Source: Spirochaetaceae bacterium
GTDB taxonomy: Bacteria; Spirochaetota; Spirochaetia; Spirochaetales_E; Spirochaetaceae_B
Reading direction: 5' to 3'
Assembly (NCBI GenBank): GCA_003249275.1
Contig: QKJO01000047.1
Span: 1-8,638, forward strand
Length of the DNA: 8,638 nucleotides
This document shows, piece by piece, positions 5,811 through 8,638 of the stretch. A program made the translations under genes and the position numbers. Positions within the stretch are counted from its first letter, which is position 1. Every line of letters begins with the position of its first letter. Below the pieces are notes generated by a model. It ran no database searches. It saw nothing but the letters and a program-made list of their open reading frames with translations, and was not told where the DNA came from.

Positions 5811-8549
5811 CTACTTCTGGGTCAGGTTAAATACTCCGTCCCACTCTTTAGGAGGAGGATCCTGGCTGAATTTCAGGCAGCGTTTCATATAAATTTCCGA
5901 TGGAGCATCATCGGGTATGACTTTTCTTGCCTTTTTGAACATTTCATTGGCTTCCGACCAGTTTCTCTCTTCGAACAGTTCCATTCCTTTCTGAAACCAG
6001 GAAAGCCCTTCCAGTGTCTGTTCGGGAGTAAGGTTTTTCTCATCAATCAGTTCATAAAGACGGACCGGTTCGTTGATTCCCACGACCCTGACCCTGTCCA
6101 GCATTCTCACTGTAAAAATATCCCCCGTTTCCCTGTAAGTGGAATCGCTGATCAGAATCCATGTGCCGTACTGTTTATTGACGCCTTCCAGTCTGGCCGA
6201 GAGGTTTACAGCATTTCCCATCATGGTATAGTCCATCTTTTTCAGTGTACCCATGTTTCCGACGACCATATCCCCCGTATTGATGCCGATTCTTGTCAGC
6301 AGAGGACCGGGCGTCCGTTCGGCGGCGATCATCCTTTCATTGAGCAGCGCCTCCGCCTTTTTCATTCTGATGGCTGCCCGGCAGGTTTTGACCGCATGGT
6401 CCTGGAAGGGCTGAGGAGCCCCGAAGAAGGCGATGATGGCATCGCCCTCATACTTGTCGATCGTCCCTTTCTCTTCCATGATCAGGTTGCTCATCTCGGT
6501 CAGATAATCATTGAGGAGGGCGACGAGATTCTGGGGAGTCAGTTTCTCCGATATGGACGAAAACCCCTTCACGTCGGTGAACATGGCGGTCATATGCCGT
6601 TCCTCGCCGCCAAGGGAGAGCTTGGACGGATCGTCCAGAAGGTCCCTGATGACGTCATCGGAAAGGTACTGGGCAAAGGCGTTTCTTATAAATCCTTTTT
6701 CCTTGGAGGAGAAGATCAGATTGACGCTGACGATGGAAATGAAGGAGAGGAGGATGGATATCCCCGGTGTCAGAAGGGGAGTGAAGCTGCCTGTCAATAT
6801 GAAGCTGACGATCAGAATTCCTTCGGTCAGGATAAGGATGGAAATCCCGGACACAAGACCCAGGACGGGATGGTTGAGCCGGGAGACGATCCAGCCTGTG
6901 AGAAGACTCATCAGGACCGTTGCAACCACCGCAATCCACAGAGGAGATTCATCCAGAAACTGGCCCGACAGGATGGTATTGGTAACGGCCGCATAGAGAC
7001 CCATATTCATATACTCTTTCTCAAAGGGATTGACTCCGATATCGGTTGTGGATGTTCCGGAATAACCGATGATTGAAAGGGTCCCCTGGAGTTCCTTCTT
7101 CAGTTCCTCACGGAGGGTGAGTATGTCGCTGATCTGCCGTCTGGAGGCTGCAAAAACTTCGGGAATATAGGTTTTCAGGTTCTGGAAACGCTGGATTTGA
7201 TCATCCGTCATATCCGGGAGGGTGAGGTAGTAGTCCAGCTGGTCAAGGATATACTGCTCCGTATCGCCGTTCAGATAGGAATCGACTTCAGTCAGGAAGA
7301 GTTCCTTCACAGAGGTATATTCCTCCAGATCCATGGGTTTGACACCTTCCATATGATCGTCCCTCAGACCGTCAAAGTAGGTGTAGAGATCCATAAGCGG
7401 GTAATCCCCTGTATAGAAGGGGGCCTCGAGCAGGCCCTGGCTGTTCAGTATTTCCAGATTGTAAACCAGGTCCGAAAGCCGCTGATCATGCAGGTAGAGA
7501 CGGTAGAAGCTGATATGCCTGAAACTGTCGGTATATTTTTTATGCGGCCAGTTGATCATCATCATGCCGTGACGGTCCAGGGGTATGACAAGATCCTTTC
7601 TGCTGTCGTCTTTCAATCGGGCCTGTTTCATAATGAGGGAGTTTTTTGTTCTTTCCAGTCCCTGAACATCCATCCATCTCAGAAGGGCGGAAAATCCCAG
7701 CTGGGGATAGTAGCTGCCATCGTAGTCGTAGATCAGATTGATTCTTCGCCTGACACCGTCGGGATCGATGTTCACCCTGGGGTACCCGGCATTAAGGGCA
7801 TTGTTCAGAACATCGTAGATGGCCGGTTTGATTTCGACGGCCGGTTCAAAAGCGTCAAAGGGTCTGTCGAAAAAATGGTTGAGTGAGACCTTCTCCTTCG
7901 CCAGTTCCTTGAGAGATTCGGGGGTCGTATCATCAGGTGAGTCCATCATGTTGACAGTGGCAATGACATTGCCGAAGAGAGAGACGGCATTTCCCAGATA
8001 CTTGTCGTTGTCCCGGGCGATTTTGTTGACATCTGTCAGCAGTTCCTGCTGTTTCTGATAGTTGTAGTCATCCAGAACCGTCTGGTAATAGGGAAGGTCA
8101 TCCAGCGGGATCTGTCTGTTCTTCAGGGCCGTGATGAATTCGGCCTGATTCCGGGAGAGATCATAGAAGACATCGTTGAACCGGTTGGGGATCTGTTCTT
8201 CCAGGAATTTATTGTTTAATCCTGCCGGACTCTTGTCAATGAACTCGATATCCAGTACGGCGTAGGAGGCACCGAGCTCTTTCATGAGCATCAGGCCGTC
8301 TGCAAAAATATCCCTGCTTATAGGGTACATATTGATATTCGTAATGGTCAGGTCATCGATGTTTACAAGGAGGAGGTCCTGATCCTCTTTGACAACCGGT
8401 TTTATCCTGAGGAGAAGGTCGTACATTGAATTTTCGATATTCCTGTAGGATTCGACGGACAGCAGCACGGAGAACAGTATGCCGAGGAAAAGGGGAATCC
8501 CTAAAAAAAGATATCTATTCTTCATTCGAACCTCCCGGTATTGTCTCAT
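5811..8549 (-). CDS. CHASE2-domain class III adenylate cyclase
   Basis: About 912 residues, numbered from ATG 8549. There is a TM helix at 13-33, a large periplasmic CHASE2 region (34-536), three TM helices (about 537-557, 562-584, 590-613), a cyclase domain (about 645-835) and a TPR-like tail ending in PPPKEWDGV. CHASE2 marks are YAVLDIEFID, NIDPDGVRRRINL, YYPQLGFSALLRW and IIGYSGTSTTDIGVNPF. Cyclase residues are complete: metal Asp659 (FTDVKGF) and Asp703 (KYEGDAI), the ATP-selecting pair Lys699 and Thr775 (MDYTMMGN), and transition-state Asn782 and Arg786 (AVNLSARLE). A Lys/Thr pair fits class IIIb enzymes making cAMP. The signal sensed is unknown. Three starts are possible: GTG 8561 (overlaps the ribosome binding site, unlikely), ATG 8549 (AGGAGGTGA upstream) and ATG 8525 (GGGAGG five bases upstream, also strong). 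It has the same orientation as the barrel gene that follows. Confidence 0.92.
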   Translation of the reverse strand: MRQYREVRMKNRYLFLGIPLFLGILFSVLLSVESYRNIENSMYDLLLRIKPVVKEDQDLLLVNIDDLTITNINMYPISRDIFADGLMLMKELGASYAVLDIEFIDKSPAGLNNKFLEEQIPNRFNDVFYDLSRNQAEFITALKNRQIPLDDLPYYQTVLDDYNYQKQQELLTDVNKIARDNDKYLGNAVSLFGNVIATVNMMDSPDDTTPESLKELAKEKVSLNHFFDRPFDAFEPAVEIKPAIYDVLNNALNAGYPRVNIDPDGVRRRINLIYDYDGSYYPQLGFSALLRWMDVQGLERTKNSLIMKQARLKDDSRKDLVIPLDRHGMMMINWPHKKYTDSFRHISFYRLYLHDQRLSDLVYNLEILNSQGLLEAPFYTGDYPLMDLYTYFDGLRDDHMEGVKPMDLEEYTSVKELFLTEVDSYLNGDTEQYILDQLDYYLTLPDMTDDQIQRFQNLKTYIPEVFAASRRQISDILTLREELKKELQGTLSIIGYSGTSTTDIGVNPFEKEYMNMGLYAAVTNTILSGQFLDESPLWIAVVATVLMSLLTGWIVSRLNHPVLGLVSGISILILTEGILIVSFILTGSFTPLLTPGISILLSFISIVSVNLIFSSKEKGFIRNAFAQYLSDDVIRDLLDDPSKLSLGGEERHMTAMFTDVKGFSSISEKLTPQNLVALLNDYLTEMSNLIMEEKGTIDKYEGDAIIAFFGAPQPFQDHAVKTCRAAIRMKKAEALLNERMIAAERTPGPLLTRIGINTGDMVVGNMGTLKKMDYTMMGNAVNLSARLEGVNKQYGTWILISDSTYRETGDIFTVRMLDRVRVVGINEPVRLYELIDEKNLTPEQTLEGLSWFQKGMELFEERNWSEANEMFKKARKVIPDDAPSEIYMKRCLKFSQDPPPKEWDGVFNLTQK

Positions 8550-8557
8550 TATATCTT

Positions 8558-8583
8558 TCACCTCCTGTATTTCCAGGAAAAAA
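8558..8583 (-). promoter_or_regulatory. Hairpin covering the cyclase ribosome binding site
   Basis: On the minus strand TTTTTTCCTG, loop GAAATA, then CAGGAGGTGA can pair over ten positions: six Watson-Crick, three G-U and one U-U mismatch. The 3' arm holds the whole AGGAGG of the cyclase. This could limit translation from ATG 8549, while ATG 8525 has its own free ribosome binding site. Confidence 0.4.
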
Positions 8584-8600
8584 GGGCGAAAGGGTCATTT

Positions 8601-8638
8601 GTTCATTATTTTACATTGAAAAAGTTGTGATATCGCCG
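8601..8638 (-). promoter_or_regulatory. Possible weak promoter of the cyclase gene
   Basis: A -10-like TAAAAT (8608-8613 on the minus strand, 5/6 match) sits in an AT-rich stretch upstream of the cyclase, but no convincing -35 is visible before the window ends. No other gene is visible from 8562 to 8638. Confidence 0.2.

Noticed and set aside
6396..7886. Long plus-strand frames of 161 to 229 residues opposite the cyclase
   Set aside because: They mirror the codon pattern of the cyclase gene, whose motifs are complete; no ribosome binding sites or family features support them.

Overview
The window reads as an ordinary chromosomal segment from a free-living Gram-negative-type bacterium, most likely a spirochaete. 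I infer this from a short outer-membrane-barrel protein with a signal peptide and a C-terminal Phe, a large CHASE2-adenylate cyclase with a C-terminal TPR-like tail, and a divergent sodium-pumping decarboxylase operon. No marker gene is present to prove the taxon. There are no mobile elements, CRISPR arrays, rRNAs or tRNAs that I can see.

Layout, left to right. (1) 1-587, minus strand: the N-terminal 195 residues of a six-TM voltage-sensor ion channel (S1 to S5) that runs off the left edge. It was recognised by translating the open frame, because it has no stop inside the window. (2) 688-1218, plus strand: a YfcD/IDI-like Nudix hydrolase, divergent from the channel and with a plausible sigma70-type promoter in the ~100-bp gap. 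(3) 1210-1470, minus strand: a small hydrophobic protein of unknown function whose 3' end overlaps the Nudix gene tail to tail. (4) 1560-4931, minus strand: the operon oadG-oadA-oadB, encoding the gamma, alpha and beta subunits of a biotin-dependent Na+-translocating decarboxylase. It has a promoter near 5054-5083, a ~115-nt leader, two intercistronic hairpins between oadA and oadB, and a clear rho-independent terminator at 1560-1582. (5) 5162-5770, minus strand: a 202-aa predicted outer-membrane beta-barrel protein. (6) 5811-8549, minus strand: a ~912-aa membrane class III adenylate cyclase with a periplasmic CHASE2 sensor region.

How the parts could work together. OadA carries the carboxyltransferase and the biotin carrier. 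OadG anchors it to the membrane. OadB decarboxylates carboxybiotin and exports Na+. The result is pyruvate plus a sodium gradient, if oxaloacetate is the substrate. The cyclase would turn a periplasmic signal into cAMP. The channel at the left edge has the EAG/CNG-type S4-S5 sequence style, so it could be a cAMP target if a cNMP-binding domain lies beyond the window, but this cannot be seen here.

I do not see strong evidence for a wholly new system. The points most worth a second look are the divergent active-site signature of OadA, the unusual inserts in the CHASE2 region, the hairpin that covers the cyclase ribosome binding site, and the structured DNA around the oad promoter.
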